Part shown: positions 12,176 to 24,962 of the stretch, one piece after another
Layout: every line of letters begins with the position of its first letter
How positions within the stretch are numbered: the first letter of the stretch is position 1
Assembly (NCBI GenBank): GCA_964030785.1
Contig: OZ034972.1
Span: 17,769,683 to 17,833,682 of the forward strand
Origin: Siderastrea siderea
Lineage: Eukaryota > Cnidaria > Anthozoa > Scleractinia > Rhizangiidae
DNA length: 64,000 nt
Reading direction: 5' to 3'
The notes under the pieces: model-generated
Database searches by the model: none
The model's input: the letters and a program-made list of their open reading frames with translations, nothing else
Told to the model about the DNA's origin: nothing
Position numbers and translations under genes: made by a program

Positions 12176-12373
12176 GTCTCTGGTACCGTAATCACACCAA
12201 ATTTCTGTCCAACATCTCCTGGCTTTAAATATCATCCATATCGTGCAAGAAAATCTGTCATTAAAAATTCCATTATGGAGCAAGACAAGGGGATGCTAAC
12301 TGCTGTTGCAGCAATGCTCTATCACAATAACACAGTGGTGTTTATTGGCACTGATCAAGGCCAGCTACTCAAG
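12176..12373 (+). CDS. Plexin exon 2: Sema domain continued
   Basis: This exon has 66 codons, residues 373-438, phase 0 at both ends. The acceptor is tttgacag before 12176 and the donor is CTCAAG|gtatga. It encodes NFCPTSPGF, then MLTAVAAMLYHNNTVVFIGT followed by DQGQLLK. That last stretch is the late Sema blade found in plexins and semaphorins, usually of the form '.V.IGT..G.L.K'. It is preceded by an 11.9-kb-scale region of nested transposons in intron 1 and followed by an 11.7-kb intron. Confidence 0.88.
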
Positions 12374-13079
12374 GTATGAAGGTCTAAACTCTTAATATTT
12401 GTTTAGTTTTTGTTAGAACTCATGTTAGTTTTTCTTTCAAAATTTAAAAAATTGCCTCATTCATCTGCAATGTTCAGTATGTTGCTTTTGTGTCTAATGG
12501 ATCTTGACTTTGGAGGCCTAGGCTCTTTATCATCTTGCTGTATTTCTTTTGTCACAATACACATGTGGCTAAATGTACTTTTGGCAAACTTAACTTCCAG
12601 CCAGTGCAGAACTTTGGCAGTTTCCCTTGTATTTTGAGTTGCTTTACACTTTTCAGTTTATTCTCAGCTGATTTTTGTAAACCAATTGTTCCTTTACCTT
12701 TTTAAATCTCTGGGGATGAGGCTTAACAGTGGTTTCGGAGCAAGCTGTTAATGCTCCCTTAAACTAAAGACAGGTCTTCTGCCTCCCAGTGTACTGTGGT
12801 TGTGGATGAGTATTTTGCTAACGAAGGAAGTGTCATTAGGCAGGTCAGTGGCTTCTTCAGTTCCCCTCCTCTAGAGGTGTTCATGTCATTGCTAAAAAGA
12901 GTCAGCCTGGGTACTGGCTTATTATTCTGGACCTGTTGTTCCATAGGTGGGATAAGATTAGATATATGCCTGCAACATTTTTTGACCGTTTTTGTCCGTG
13001 GAGTTTTTTGGTCAAGGTCGAAATTACCTCAACTGTTTAGTTCAGCATATGTAGGTGGTTTTGATTTCCTGTTTTGTTG
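12374..13079. other. Intron 2, unassigned
   Basis: Intronic sequence without recognised genes. The open frame 12796-13425 runs into simple-sequence DNA and is not supported. Confidence 0.4.
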
Positions 13080-13790
13080 TGTGAAGGTGAGTTCTGTCGT
13101 GTTGTGTTGCGTTGCGTTTTGTTGTGTTTGGTCCGTTGTGCTGTTTCTGTTGTGTTCCGTTGCGTTGCGTTGTGGTCCATTGTGTTGTGTTGCGTTTATA
13201 TTGACAAGTTCAGAATTTCTAGTGTTCTGTCTACATGTTAAGGTTGTGCAAGTAGACAAACTCAACCAACCTCACTCACTGGCAGACAAAATCTCCACAA
13301 CTCAACAAATGCATGCAGCAACCCTTACCAAACACAAAAACTTAACAATCCTCACTTATTTTAGGACAGTACAATGCGACCAATGCGTCAAAATTGTCAA
13401 ATTTTTACATGCTGAGGCAGACTAGAACTTCTCACATCGACGCAACTCCATGCAACTCCTTACCGAATAGACAAACTCAGTGATGCTTGCTTTCTCTAAG
13501 ACAGTAAAAACCACACAACTTGACACACTCAACAAACCTCACTCACTGGCAGACAATCTCCACACCTCGACACAACTCAACAAACAGAACGACCCTTACT
13601 AACTTGATCAACAATCTTTATATACTCTGAGACAGTACGACCACCACAAAGCGAGCCAACTAGACAAGCTCGACCCATTGGCAAAGCATCTTGACAACTC
13701 GGCAAAGTCGACAAATTTCATCGAACACTAAACTTGGCGAAACGACCAACTGAACAAACTACTGACTCAACTAACAATTTTGTTGGACGG
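13080..13790. repeat. Degenerate tandem array: GTTGTGTT-rich then CAACTC/ACAA-rich
   Basis: Positions 13080-13200 are irregular repeats of gttgtgttgcgtt. From 13240 to 13790 a looser unit of about 60-120 bp recurs (ctcaccaacctcactcactggcagacaa, cacaactcaacaaa). A complementary array lies at about 15850-16060, so the two may be the subterminal ends of one roughly 3-kb element. Confidence 0.5.
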
Positions 13791-15313
13791 TCTTAACTCT
13801 TTTACATTTTACTCAGAAAGTAGACCAATTTTTTGAAATTGACTTCTACACTATTAATTTTATTAACTTTTTGCATTAAGGGGAGCCTTGTTAGAGCTCG
13901 CAGTGTACTTAGATGGGCTCTGTCATGGTGAATTTCACGTCCAGTTTTCGGTGGAAGAAGGTCCTGAAAAATGTTTCGTAGACCTTTTTCGTACATGAAA
14001 TACTTGTAGAACATTTATTTTACAGAAAGGAATCGAATGATTTTCTCAAAGGAAAAACAAACCATAGTTTCTAGCAATTTTTCCAAGAAACTAAGCAGAA
14101 ACTTGCCATTTCCATACCAGCAATCTGCTGGCAAACGTACTTATTTATAGTTTCCTCATTTACGGTTTGAAAGAACTGGTAGAGTAATTTTAAACTGAAC
14201 TGAACCAGTATCTTTGGGTTTCCTCTGGGTCCGGCGTTTCCAGTCTTGATTGTTGTTTTTATTGATGTTAACAAAGGTGGTATAGCATACGAAGGGCGGC
14301 GAAAGCTAGGATAAAGCACGTTACATAATTATACTTCAGTAAATTTATCCGTAAATCAAATACTCACAAGGTCACATCTCTGATTGTGAAGGTAACCTGA
14401 TAAACAATAAATTTTGCAATGAAGGCACAACTAAGATTATGCACTAAACTTGAACTCGAAGAAAACACTTAACGTGACCTAAAAATGTCAACAAGAACAT
14501 CTTGTCACTTAAATCATAACTTTCAATGCTACAAATTACTTTGCAAGTGCAGGGTGTGTTGGCAATGTCTGAGTACCTTATCTTATTCACCAACACAATA
14601 AACTTACGAAACAGGCGACTAATACTTCAGTCTAACATGACAACCTGTCACTAGCGAAACAATGAAAGTTTTTGTAGAGAAAATCTCCAACAATAACAGG
14701 CTTGCGTGATTACTTTGAATCGGATAACAAAGCTCACACATTTCGGGAAGCGCTTTGCAAATCTCACAATAACTCTTAAATAAATCCATCACCGATTTAA
14801 AATAACACAGCGTGTGTTCCCAATGTGATCTGTAAATAATCTAACCTAAAGAAAGGAAATTAACTGGCTTACTGGGTGAAGATCCTCGCAGAAATAAACC
14901 CAACTGCAACTGAAAGTACGCGGCTTTGTTTACAAAAGGCACACGACAATGTACATGAAAGCCTTGCTTGTGATTGGTTAACCACTGGCAGCACGGCCTG
15001 TGAAATGAAAAAGCGAAGACGTGATCAAAACAAACTGATAATAACTAAAGGAAACAACAAATTTAACAGAAAATCTAGCGAAATAAAATTGTGACAACCT
15101 GGCCACTTATAAATTGGTGACAGCGCCCCTTTGAGGCTAGGGATTTTTTTTAGCATTTGAAATGGTCAGCAAAATGTGCTCTTTGGTGAAAGAGATGAAG
15201 TTTTGGCCAACTTAATCAAGGCAACTTAAGGCACATGAAAAAACACAGCATTGGTCGTCTGTCGGTTAAGCCGTGATGTTATTGGCCGCGAAGACTGTAA
15301 AACGTGATTGGTG
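13791..15313. other. Intron 2, unassigned
   Basis: No conserved protein, RNA gene or clear repeat is seen. It lies between the two complementary arrays and may be the interior of the putative 3-kb element. Confidence 0.35.
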
Positions 15314-15477
15314 CAGTTCGATCCTCAAGAGACAAAACACCGACATAAGTTCACTAAGGAGATTGAGGATAATGGTAAAATACCTTTTCTAGACTGCTTA
15401 GTTACCTGTGACAGTGACAAACTACGGATGACAATTTACAGAAAACCGACACATACCGACAGACTACCTGAACAATA
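15314..15477 (+). pseudogene. Penelope-like reverse transcriptase fragment
   Basis: A 54-codon open stretch contains IEDNGKIPFLDCLVT, then a variable part, then MTIYRKPTHTDR before TAA at 15475. The pair 'lPFLD.lv' and 'YRKPTHTDR' is diagnostic of Penelope-like reverse transcriptases, C-terminal to the catalytic aspartates. It is on the opposite strand to the element at 8.9-12.1 kb and from a different family. Only this fragment is recognisable. Confidence 0.8.
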
Positions 15478-15839
15478 ATCGTATGTAACCGTATGTCTCA
15501 CAAAGCAACAACTATATGGACTTTGACAAGATGCTTGCAACTACTTTGTGACTCACCTACGTTGACAGGTTAATGGACGAAATCAAGCACTTAGTCTAGA
15601 TAATTCTTCGACTTCTTCTTAAAGATTCATTCAACTAAAAGAGGGAACAGTGTTTGCTTCTAAGGTTCCATGATTCTTAACCTTGGTCTCTTTTTTTCTT
15701 TTAATGGAGTGTTCATAAGACACATTTGGGAGGAGTGGGGAAGGTTTATCAAAGATGGCGGATATAGTAAAAACCAAAACATGGTAATAAGAAAAACTCT
15801 AAAGTAGTTGTCGGGGTTGCAAAATCTCCATGGAAAAAA

Positions 15840-16060
15840 AAAAGGTGGAAGTTTTGCTTAAAGTTGTTGAGTTGGTCAAGCTGGTCGAACTGTTGTCCCT
15901 CCGTCTAGTTGTCTAGTTGTTGCGTCAAGTCGTGCAACGAAGGTACAGGAAAACTGAGAAATTTTAAGCCATCAAACTTGCTGACTGACAAATATAAGAC
16001 AGATCACAACATGACACAATAGAAGACAGACAACAAAATGCAACGCAACGCAACACAACC
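15840..16060. repeat. Array complementary in sense to 13080-13790
   Basis: Runs of ttgttgagttggtcaa, gtctagttgtctagttg and then caacgcaacgcaacacaacc mirror the arrays at 13080-13790. Confidence 0.45.
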
Positions 16061-16084
16061 GGCCAGTCGAGGAACGTCAAGTTG

Positions 16085-16253
16085 AACTTGCGAGTCCCAA
16101 GCGGCCTGTTTGGCACACGCGCGTGCTGCCACACATTGCAGTGCAACAATATGGTGATAAAAATAAATTAAAAGGGTGAAATAAATTTTACTATTTCCTA
16201 CAATTTGCACGTGTTTCTCGTGTGCCAAACAGGCCGCTTGGGACTCACAAGTT
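16085..16253. repeat. 35-bp inverted repeat with about 100-bp loop
   Basis: Arm 1 (16085-16119) contains gtcccaagcggcctgtttgg. Arm 2 (16219-16253) is its reverse complement with one or two mismatches (cgtgtgccaaacaggccgct). The identity is high enough for a strong hairpin or for transposon ends. Confidence 0.8.
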
Positions 16254-17664
16254 CAAATTTGCATCGAAAACTGCATTCCTGAGATGCCTTGAGTAGGCAA
16301 CTTGTGTAGATCATAGGCAGAAACAAAAATCAGGCCAAATCAAACTACAAAGACTGTTCTTTCGGAAACCGGGATTCTTTTGTCAAAGGCACAAGGTTAA
16401 GTGTATTAATTTTGGTGAAATCCCAAGCCGGTCGGAAATTTGAGGTTCTTGAAGTTGCATGCCTTGTGAGTATATATATTTTTATAGAGTACTGGTCAAA
16501 CTTCAAGTTTCTAAAACCACCTCCTGGAGCTTTAAATCGACAAACCAAGCACATAATAACATACATTAACACAGTGTTCATGTTTCTAAGTGTTTTTATT
16601 TGACTTTCTTCTATTCAAAAAGCCTTGATTATCGTATTCACAAAATCCTTTGTACACAACCGAAGCAGCCATTAATATTCAGCTAGCACAGGTCTGCAAC
16701 ACAAACAAAGGATGGTAAGCCTGTTAAAATACAAAGAATGTAACTATGGCAATTTCTTTCCAAATGTAAGCTCAATTATCTCTGAAAAATGGGTGGTTAC
16801 CCCTAATTTTCTTTTTATTTGCTAAGATCTGCTTTTTCCACAGTCTTAAACTGTGCAAAAATATTGTTGCATTAGGGGGCAAATTTCTTAAAAACCCGAA
16901 TATCCCAAGATGCGCAGAAAGTATGCACAGTAACAAAAGAAAGCACTGTCCTTAACTGACCCTTTTTGCTACAGAGGCTGCTTTATTCACCTTGGCCTTG
17001 GCACACCCCACCATTCATGTTCCTCTTTCAGCTGAGAGGCTATGCACCAGGTCCCTAAGTTTTTGTATCCAATACTCAACGTCTCCCTTGTGCTCTCCTT
17101 CCTGATTGCCTCAGGCAGATTGTGGCTGCCACTGACATTCTGGAAACTTTTCTAGGCATGCTTGAGTATTTAATTTAGACCATGGGTAGCCTGTTGAGTG
17201 ATTGCTTCATCTTTCTAAGTATCTCACCTTGTGTTAAACACAGAGCAATCCTCTAAGTTGAGGATGAGGAACTCGGGTCCTCAATCACAATCCCCAATGG
17301 GCAGCAAATGGTGCATTTGATTGGCTAACTGACCAGACAGGAAGCTATCAAGGTGCACTCCAATTTCACTTTGAACATTCTTGCAAGATGTTTAGATCTC
17401 TGGTCTTTATAGTAATGTGTTTTTTTATCTCTGCAGTAGAGGCAGTTGTTAAAATAAATAGTTTCATGGCGAATCCCAGATCATCGTATGATTTATAGTC
17501 CCCCGTGTGGAGTTCAAAAAACAAAATAAGTTATCAAGAAGGGGGAAAACATGCATTGCTATAAAAGATCATTTGCACAGAATTCCATCTCATTTTATTC
17601 CTTATGTTTCAGAGAAATAGTGGTTGGTAATGAGATCGAGCTGACTTCAAAACAACACCATGTA
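16254..17664. other. Intron 2, unassigned
   Basis: No gene or element end is recognised here. Confidence 0.35.
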
Positions 17665-18235
17665 CAGTATTGTGCAAAAGTAACGCCAACGAAATTTGAC
17701 GAAGTACGGTCTTTGTTCTCGCGAAATTTCGCGCAAACTTTGTCGCAATCTTTTGTGCAATGTCAAGCGAAATTACAGGCAAAAATTCGTCCCCTAAATA
17801 AAATTTCGTGGAAATGTACGATATTTCGAAAGGTCAAACAAAAAATTACTCTTGCGAAAATTTGCAAAGGCGAAAATTTGTGGCAATAAAAAGGAACTTC
17901 AGCGATACACAGCTGTAAAAGCGTAACAGTGATTGAAGTAACTTCCAATCACACAGCCAAAAGGTCCATGCCCGAATGCCCTATTCCAGTCTTAATCAGA
18001 CTTAAAAACATTTTCTACAAAATAAACGTTAAATGTAAACTTAAAACAAAAAAACAAAAAATACAGGAAGGTCGCTGATCTTTTTATATTCAAACTCACT
18101 TTGGAAAGAAATGTTTGTGTTGTGAAAAGTATTATGTGGAAAGTCCCGCTAAATGTAACGTAAACAAAACGCTTCAGTCGACTGTAGCGCATAAAATTCA
18201 AATGTTCCATGCTCTAATGCATGTGTAATGCTAAC

Positions 18236-20293
18236 TTAAAGTGCACCTAACCCTAAAAGTTTTTTCCCCGTCAAATAAATCCTGTTATCATTTGGAGCAT
18301 TTCATCACAAAAAGTTTTTGATTTGGTTTAATCCCTGATTTTCTGTGCGCAGTTGAAGTACGGAAAATCGGGCGAAAATAGACACCATTTTGGTTCAGGG
18401 TCGAGCAGTGAGGGCATGGGACTAGTCACCTTGTGACGTCAAATCAAGAACCCGCAGTCTTGCGCTATCTCTATCGGAGCTATGTTTCTCTTGAGCTCTC
18501 GAAGATGAACAGAAAACTGTCGACCGTTCGTATTGCTCCGAGACATAGTAACCAAAGAAACGAATCACAAGACTATCACTACAAAAATACAGCATTTTTT
18601 GGTGACGAGCGACCAGAGGCGAAGGGACGAAATGAGTGGATTTTGTAAAACAATAGCGAGCAAAGCGGCAGCCTTCCAAGCACTCGATACTACGCTCGAT
18701 GCATTTTAAGCAAAGATTTGTTGTCGCAGAAGAAGGTATGAATGAATGAACAACTTTAGTATCCGATCAAACGATAGCTTTTTGTGTATTTCCAATGATT
18801 CAACGGCCGATTAACCACAGAATACCCGCGATACGCGGTACGCAGAAAATTATTACCTTTGCGAATTATTCAAGTTGGTTACACGGTAAGCGCTAAATAA
18901 TTACATGTAAGCGGTGCCCAAAACAGCGAAGGGTTTAAAATTAAAGACCGTATTTATAGAAAGTCCTCCTTCAGCAGAACCAAACGTGCTTTCTCCACAA
19001 TAACAAGCCATTGCCATTATTCCTTATTCTAGTCTATGAACGTGCCTCGCTATGAGAGATTTTATCTTGAGTCATATCAAATCACTCGAGCATAACAAAA
19101 CATTACTGTGCAGAGATCTCTTGTTCATATCCTCCGTTGAAGTAGAGGACAAGCAGTCTCTTTCTTAGTTCTTTTATTACCATTTTGTGTGCGAAAAAAG
19201 GCCACAAGAAGATCGAAGTGTGAGCGATGAGCGGCGAAGCCTCGAGTCGCGAGTTAAGCGAGGGCCGGTTGATTTACATAATTTGTACATTTCCACTGGC
19301 GCTGGGATCTGAGGAAACTGCTTGCACGTTGACGCGAGAAAAATGATTGGAAGATTATCTCAGTTGAACCGATACTAACAAACTCTCGTGCTTATAATTC
19401 TCGTCAATTTCCTTTAGAAAATAATTGCCTTCCTGATTCACTAGTGTTATAAATTGTTGTTATTGTTAATGCTGGTTACAGAAATGGACAAGACGTAAGT
19501 AATATCGCAGTTTCCACATTTACTTCTATGTAAAATAAATGAATGGAGAAAGGAGTGCTTTATTAAAATCTCCATTTCTATAAGAAGTTCCCTCAGCTTG
19601 AGTATAAATCTCAAGTGCGAGAAGCAGAGAGCAGGAAAACGAAGACCAAACGTGAAGACCGAACGTGCGAAATAAAATGTAAACACTCACGGGCGAAGCT
19701 CAGCATTCCGGTTTCTTCGCGGCGCTCCAAGGCCAATCGTAAGTTGCTTTATTTCCTGTTCCAGTTCTTAGTTTGCCTTTATTTCCTTTTTGCATTGCGT
19801 AATTCATTCTTCTTTGGTTAGCAGTTTTTAGCAGATATGGGCAGGACGGCACTTTCTTCATCCTTTGGCGGTGTACTGTCGACTTCGTGTTCCGCATCTA
19901 TCTCGTATTCAGAGCTAAAATTCATCTACGAATCAGCAGAATCCGCGTAGCTCGTCTCAGTATCTGCTTTAGATTACAACATTGGAATTTTAGTCATACT
20001 TTGACTTTGTTCGAATTAGCTAGAAAGTCAGAAGGCTTCGATGAACAAATAAAGTCAGAGAAACATAGCTAAAAACTAAGCGGCGTGGAATTCTTGGTTC
20101 TTGATCTGACGTCACAACTACGGCTCGCCCCAGGTTCCTCTTACTCGGATGTGAACCAAATTTTCCTTGAATTTAACAGGGCACAGAAAATCGAGAATTT
20201 AACCAAAATCAAAAAATTTTTGCGAAGAAATGTTCCTGATGCTAACAGAATTTATTTAGCCGAAAAAAATTTTGGGGGTTAGGTGCACTTTAA
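18236..20293. mobile_element. 2.06-kb TTAA element nested in a TA transposon (Kolobok/piggyBac-type)
   Basis: Ends are TTAA|AGTGCACCTAACCC and GGGTTAGGTGCACT|TTAA, with the inverted similarity continuing inward (for example gacgtcaaatcaagaaccc near 18437 against the inverse near 20095). The other TA-transposon copy shows the unfilled site (gctaactaaaagaaagg at about 9766), so the insertion and the TTAA duplication can be read directly. It has no clear transposase. The TTAAAGTGCA end is shared with the THAP-bearing element at 39662. Confidence 0.8.
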
Positions 20294-20397
20294 AGAAAGG
20301 TCTTTCTTTCGGGAGTTTTTTGCATAGGGCCAACCTCTTAAACTCCCTTTTCAAAGCATTCTTTGCCTATTCGCCTTTGTTTTTTGATGCTTTGAAT

Positions 20398-20433
20398 AAA
20401 TGTATGTATGTATGTATGTTTGTATGTGTGTGT

Positions 20434-20470
<37 letters not shown>
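20398..20470. repeat. (TATG)n(TG)n microsatellite
   Basis: A run of tgta repeats passes into about 20 TG repeats. Confidence 0.95.
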
Positions 20471-20471
<1 letters not shown>

Positions 20472-20682
20472 CCTCTGAAGGTCGCAATGGTTGAGATTAG
20501 TTCATGTCCAATTTCTGAAATGTTAGAAATGTAAAGATTCCAGTTAGGAAGAGCAGGAAATTATATTGATTGGCGCTGGATCCAATAAGAGGTAACAATC
20601 ACTTATCATAAATGCTTTCGCTTACAATGACTTGTAATTAAGTCAACTTAACTTGAGATCTGTATATCACTGAAATATATGT

Positions 20683-21227
20683 GGCTTTTGGCCCACGAGC
20701 ACAATCATGATTTCTGTATCTTCTGACCTGTTTACTAGAATTTGGTCGGACTGGGTTTTTTTTAGCAGGGTTTTATCTTGCCTTCTTAGGGTAATGCTGA
20801 GTAAAAGGTAAGGTGTTTTCAAAGCAGTTACTTTCCATCAGCACTCAAAATGACCAGCACATGATCCACATTGTACATGCAATTGTGGAACAGTATGCAA
20901 TGTAGTGGAGGGGGAATGTTCCCATTATCCCCTTATGGGCTTGCTTTGTGTTGAATGGAGTTATTTCTTGCTCTTTTCCTTGTCACATTGAGTTTCCTTT
21001 TGGGACTCAGAGTGCTTTTGATGGTTTGATGTCCAGAGTTCCCATTTCAACCTGACTGTGGATCCTTTTCAAAGAATGGAGTTCTCTGGGTGGTTCTCAT
21101 TTGCACTGTTGCCATGGATACCTCATTGCTTGCCTTGAATTGTATTACACTGTATGTCTCCATTATTCCTTTAGCCTCCAGCTCCTAACCTCATCCATTT
21201 GGGATAAGTTTAAAAATGGCTGTGTAT
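20683..21227. other. Intron 2, unassigned
   Basis: No recognisable gene or repeat unit is seen. Confidence 0.35.
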
Positions 21228-21473
21228 TTAAGGTATCAGCCACCCTTCAGCACCATTCGCACACAGATCACTCTAGTTTTTGTTGTTTTTATGAAAAACC
21301 CTTTGAACGGTACATTTTTTGGCGGCTTAATAATTCCAGAAAATGACTTTTTATTCAAAAAGAGGCAAAAGTTTAACATGTTCGGGAAATTTATGGGAAG
21401 GTTTTTCACAGTCACGTACATGTCTTTATAATTATATTAGGTTCCACTCCCTCCAGAAACAAAGAAAACAAAT

Positions 21474-22820
21474 GTGACCCTCCATAGTACTTTGATGCTA
21501 AAGGTGATAGCACGCTCACAACATGCTTCCACTTTAAAACAAAAAAATTTGGTTTTAGCATGCTTAAAGTGTGTCCAGGAGCACACTTCATTACAAATTC
21601 TTTTGTTTCGTAGGACACACTAAAAACAATAAACCGTGACTATTTGAACAATGTAGCGTGAGCAGTCGAACAAAGAAGCGTGTTAACCTTCGGAAACAAT
21701 ACGTAGCGTGCGAGATGACACAACACACTAACCCAAGCGCGCACTAAGTGTGCAAGATTGCGTGCAAAATTTAAGTAGCATATACCGTATGAAACGAGTT
21801 TAGTTTAGGTAGAGAGTGAGTATGAAATATTCGAAAAATATCGCCGAACTTTCGATTGATTTTCCGAAGCGTCCGCACGACAATTCAAGGAAATTTCGGC
21901 GACAATTCGCCGGGTCAAGCGAAAGTTCGCAAACCCAATTGAAAAAATCGAGGAAACAAATTTTTGAACAAGCGAAATATTGAAGAAAATTCGGCTAATG
22001 AAATGGAATATCCGCCAACTTTTCCACTGCAAGATAAACGCCCGGTAAACGTGACCTCACATGGCGGCAAAACGTAAACAACCGTTTCAACTGATAGAGT
22101 GATGATACGGGCTGAACTGGCTCAATTCAGTTTTTTATTCCATGGAAGTTCTAATAGAAACAGAAAGTCCGAAAGCTATAATTACAGCAAACTACGTTAA
22201 CTCTTCTTTGACAGGCAAGACAAAACAACGCTTCCATAACAAGTTCATTGGAACCACGTGCAGGAGATCTGATAGTCCCGTGAATGAAACTCGCCAAGAT
22301 CTTTGCAGCTTTACCACTTTAATTTCCCAGCAAAACAGGGATACTTGAAGAAATGGCATAGAAATGTATTTTGAGCAACAAATTCATCTTTCAACACAGA
22401 TGAGAAAGCCAATTTGCTGTCTTGACGGCCTTGAGAAGTACTCGTTGTGCTATGTGCCGATCAATTCGAAAGTTCAACATCCCCCCCCCCCCCCGGGCAA
22501 ACCCCCGGGCATTTGAATTTTTGAAGATTGGCTTGTTCAAATTCCCTCCCCTCAGGGCAAGAAAGCCGTTCAAATGCCCCACCAATTAGTACTGAACTGC
22601 CTCTCCTCAAAGACAAGTTTGGTCTTCAATCAAGCCGTTCAAATGCCCCACCAATTAGTACTGAACTGCCTCTCCTCAAAGACAAGTTTGGTCTTCAATC
22701 AAGCACATTTCAGAGAGAGATATGCCGCATATCCGTGTCTGAAAACACACTAAGCGTGTTGTGCAAGCGTGTTGTGAGCGTGCTATCACCTTTAGCATCA
22801 AAATCCTATGGAGGGTCACA
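21474..22820. repeat. Inverted repeat of about 55 bp inside the TTAA element
   Basis: TGTGACCCTCCATAG at 21474 reading into gatgctaaaggtgatagcac is repeated in inverse at 22765-22820 (gtgctatcacctttagcatc ... ggagggtcaca). It probably marks a separate nested element of about 1.35 kb. Confidence 0.7.
22563..22700 (+). repeat. 69-bp tandem duplication, two copies
   Basis: The unit beginning aagccgttcaaatgcccc at 22563 is repeated at 22632 without visible change. Confidence 0.92.
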
Positions 22821-24110
22821 AATGATTAACACCGCATTTCCTTCCTGACACCTCTGGCTAAAAATTCATGTCTCAGATTTTTGGCAAGTGCGTTTGTTCT
22901 TCTTTTATTAGCAGATGAAGTCAGAGAAGACAATAAAATTAGCACTTCGCATGGAAAAAGGGTGTAGCTTTAAAACGAAAGGAGGAATAAAAATTTGCAG
23001 ACACAGTCTTGTAGAAAGACTATCTGGCAACAATCTGGCCAAATTTCAGCCAAATTGGTCAAGTGGCTGTTGACTTGGAGTTAAAAACGACTACGTGCAA
23101 CTCGCCAAAATTTTACTTTCGAGAAAAAAAGGAAAATATATTTTCTGCGGCATCTTGCCAGTAATGAGATTATCACACCTTTAAATGTCCGGTGAGTTAC
23201 TTTAATCAATACCAGATGGGGATCAGCTTTCTCAAACAATAGAACCTTGACAGGTAACCGACATGTAACAGGAGCAATCTTACGCAGCGACTGGCAGCAA
23301 AATAATTTATTGATTCTTGGATGTGAGAAGAAATTCGTCATTTTTGTTTTATTTGCGAAATATTTTCTTTATATCAATCCATATTTCATGTAACAACTAA
23401 AATTTGTTATGCATATTTCCTGAAATACTGACCAGATTGATAAAGATGCGAAAAAATTACGGCAAAATCCAGGGAAATCATTGATGCAATGACTTTCTCC
23501 TGTCGATTAAGTGAACCCTCTGCCAATTCACTGCTCATTCTTTGTCAAGGCTTTCTTTTCCTTCAGTCTTGATTCAGAAGACGAAAAAAACAACCGTTTC
23601 TTTTTAGGATGCATTTAGGTGAAAGAAAACTTTCATTGCTTCGTAAAAACAGAACAAATATCCACTTCGAAGGAGTGCAACCAGCACATGCTTTAGATTT
23701 CATCTGACCAAGTTAATCAGGCACAACAGAACTTGTAAGCAATCAATTACCATAATTAACAAGGAAAAATCTTTTACTCCTAATAGCTCTCAACTGAAGC
23801 AGTATTTTCTTCTAAATTTAAGTTTGAAAGAAAGCCCTCGAAGAAATTTATCTGAGCGTGTAAAAATCTCAATTATGAAAAAATGACCCTTTTTTTCGGT
23901 GGCTGATACCTTAAGACAAAGTTCATATCCAGTCGAGGCAGTCAGAGGTATCCCTTGTAGTAGTTGTGACCTACTTAGCCTTTCTTTCACTCTAATGGGC
24001 AGAGAGATAACCATCTACTACAAAGTCATTTTAAGAATCACTTGACTGTATTATTGGAATTGCATGGCCTATTGAACCAGTTGGCTTGCATTACCTGTGG
24101 TATGTTTTAG

Positions 24111-24236
24111 GTGTCAATACAAGGTGACATTCAGAAGGTGGCACCGTACAGCAAGTTGAACATCGGTTCACGTGAGGTGCGGCAGATTAAACTTACCAGT
24201 GACCACAGACATTTGGTTATCTTGAGTGAAAACAAG
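24111..24236 (+). CDS. Plexin exon 3: last Sema blade
   Basis: This exon has 42 codons, residues 439-480, phase 0 at both ends. The acceptor is tatgttttag before 24111 and the donor AACAAG|gtaaat. It encodes the final Sema strand region ending DHRHLVILSENK. This corresponds to the 'hLYvlTe.kV..vPV..C' segment that leads into PSI in plexins, and the next exon begins with VSKVPVEEC, which completes the motif. Confidence 0.87.
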
Positions 24237-24399
24237 GTAAATAAGTTTCAAGATTATGAAGAGTTACACTGTTGTTGAGAATAGTGAAGTTGGGATGGCT
24301 GTATCACCTTGTTATGATGACTATATGTCACCTTTCCATTGGAATTCCAAGTTGCCACTTGCGGGTTGGATGTATTCTGGAATCACCCATTACTATTAC

Positions 24400-24495
24400 A
24401 GTGCTGGAAATAACAGTCGGTCATCGGACATTGTCCGACCAAATTGCGAAATTGTCCGACCAATTTTGCCATATGGTCGGACATGATGTCCAAAC
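24400..24495 (+). repeat. Possible transposon end with ggtcggacat repeats
   Basis: CAGTGCTGGAAATAACAGTC is followed by several direct and inverted copies of gtccgacc/ggtcggac. Such clustered short motifs are usual just inside DNA transposon ends. I could not find the partner end in the window. Confidence 0.4.
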
Positions 24496-24930
24496 ATGAA
24501 AAACGTCTTAGTTTTTTCCATTGAAGATTTAATTCAGCGATTACATTTTGCTTTAAACTACATTGAAATGATAAGTGATAGTTCGTTTGTACAGTATAAG
24601 TCATGTCTTAAATTAGGCGTTCCCCCATGCGTTAGTCCGCTCTTACGGTATTAGTCTCGTCTCGACATTTCTCCGTATCGAAGTACGTTCGCTTTCATGC
24701 CATCTATCTATCACGCTTTTCACAGTATTCGCGTCAACAAGTACTGGTCTTGCATCTCTGAACTACAATCTACGTAACACCAATTCTGAGAGAAAATATG
24801 CCAAATATGCAACAACATGACACAATACCAAAACATGGCATGAAAAAACTCAACACAAGAAAAATGGGTTGCTTTTCGAATCTCTACAATTACTTTGACA
24901 AGACTTTGACGAGAGGCTTTAATCAAATGT

Positions 24931-24935
<5 letters not shown>

Positions 24936-24962
<27 letters not shown>

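Larger units (their letters stand above)
17665..20682. mobile_element. Second, truncated copy of the 2.36-kb TA transposon, split by a TTAA element
   Basis: It starts TA|CAGTATTGTGCAAAAGTAAC at 17663-17665 and matches 9250-10010 in order: aagtacggtctttgttctcg, then ccaatcacacagc.., then ggttgagattagtt, then gatctgtatatcactgaaat. It loses homology at about 20682, so the right end is missing. The match is interrupted at 18236-20293 by a different element and at about 20398-20470 by a GT microsatellite. Confidence 0.75.
21228..23914. mobile_element. 2.69-kb TTAA-flanked element
   Basis: Ends are TTAA|GGTATCAGCCACC and GGTGGCTGATACC|TTAA, a perfect 13-bp inverted match. No intact transposase is visible. 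It contains a second pair of inverted repeats, a 69-bp tandem duplication and a C run, so it is probably composite. Confidence 0.75.

Noticed and set aside
13080..13200. CRISPR-like or regular short repeat array
   Set aside because: Units are irregular with no unique spacers, and the genome is eukaryotic.
12796..13425. 209-codon plus-strand frame
   Set aside because: The second half is GTTGT-rich simple sequence and the first half has no family features; an open frame is expected in such repeats.
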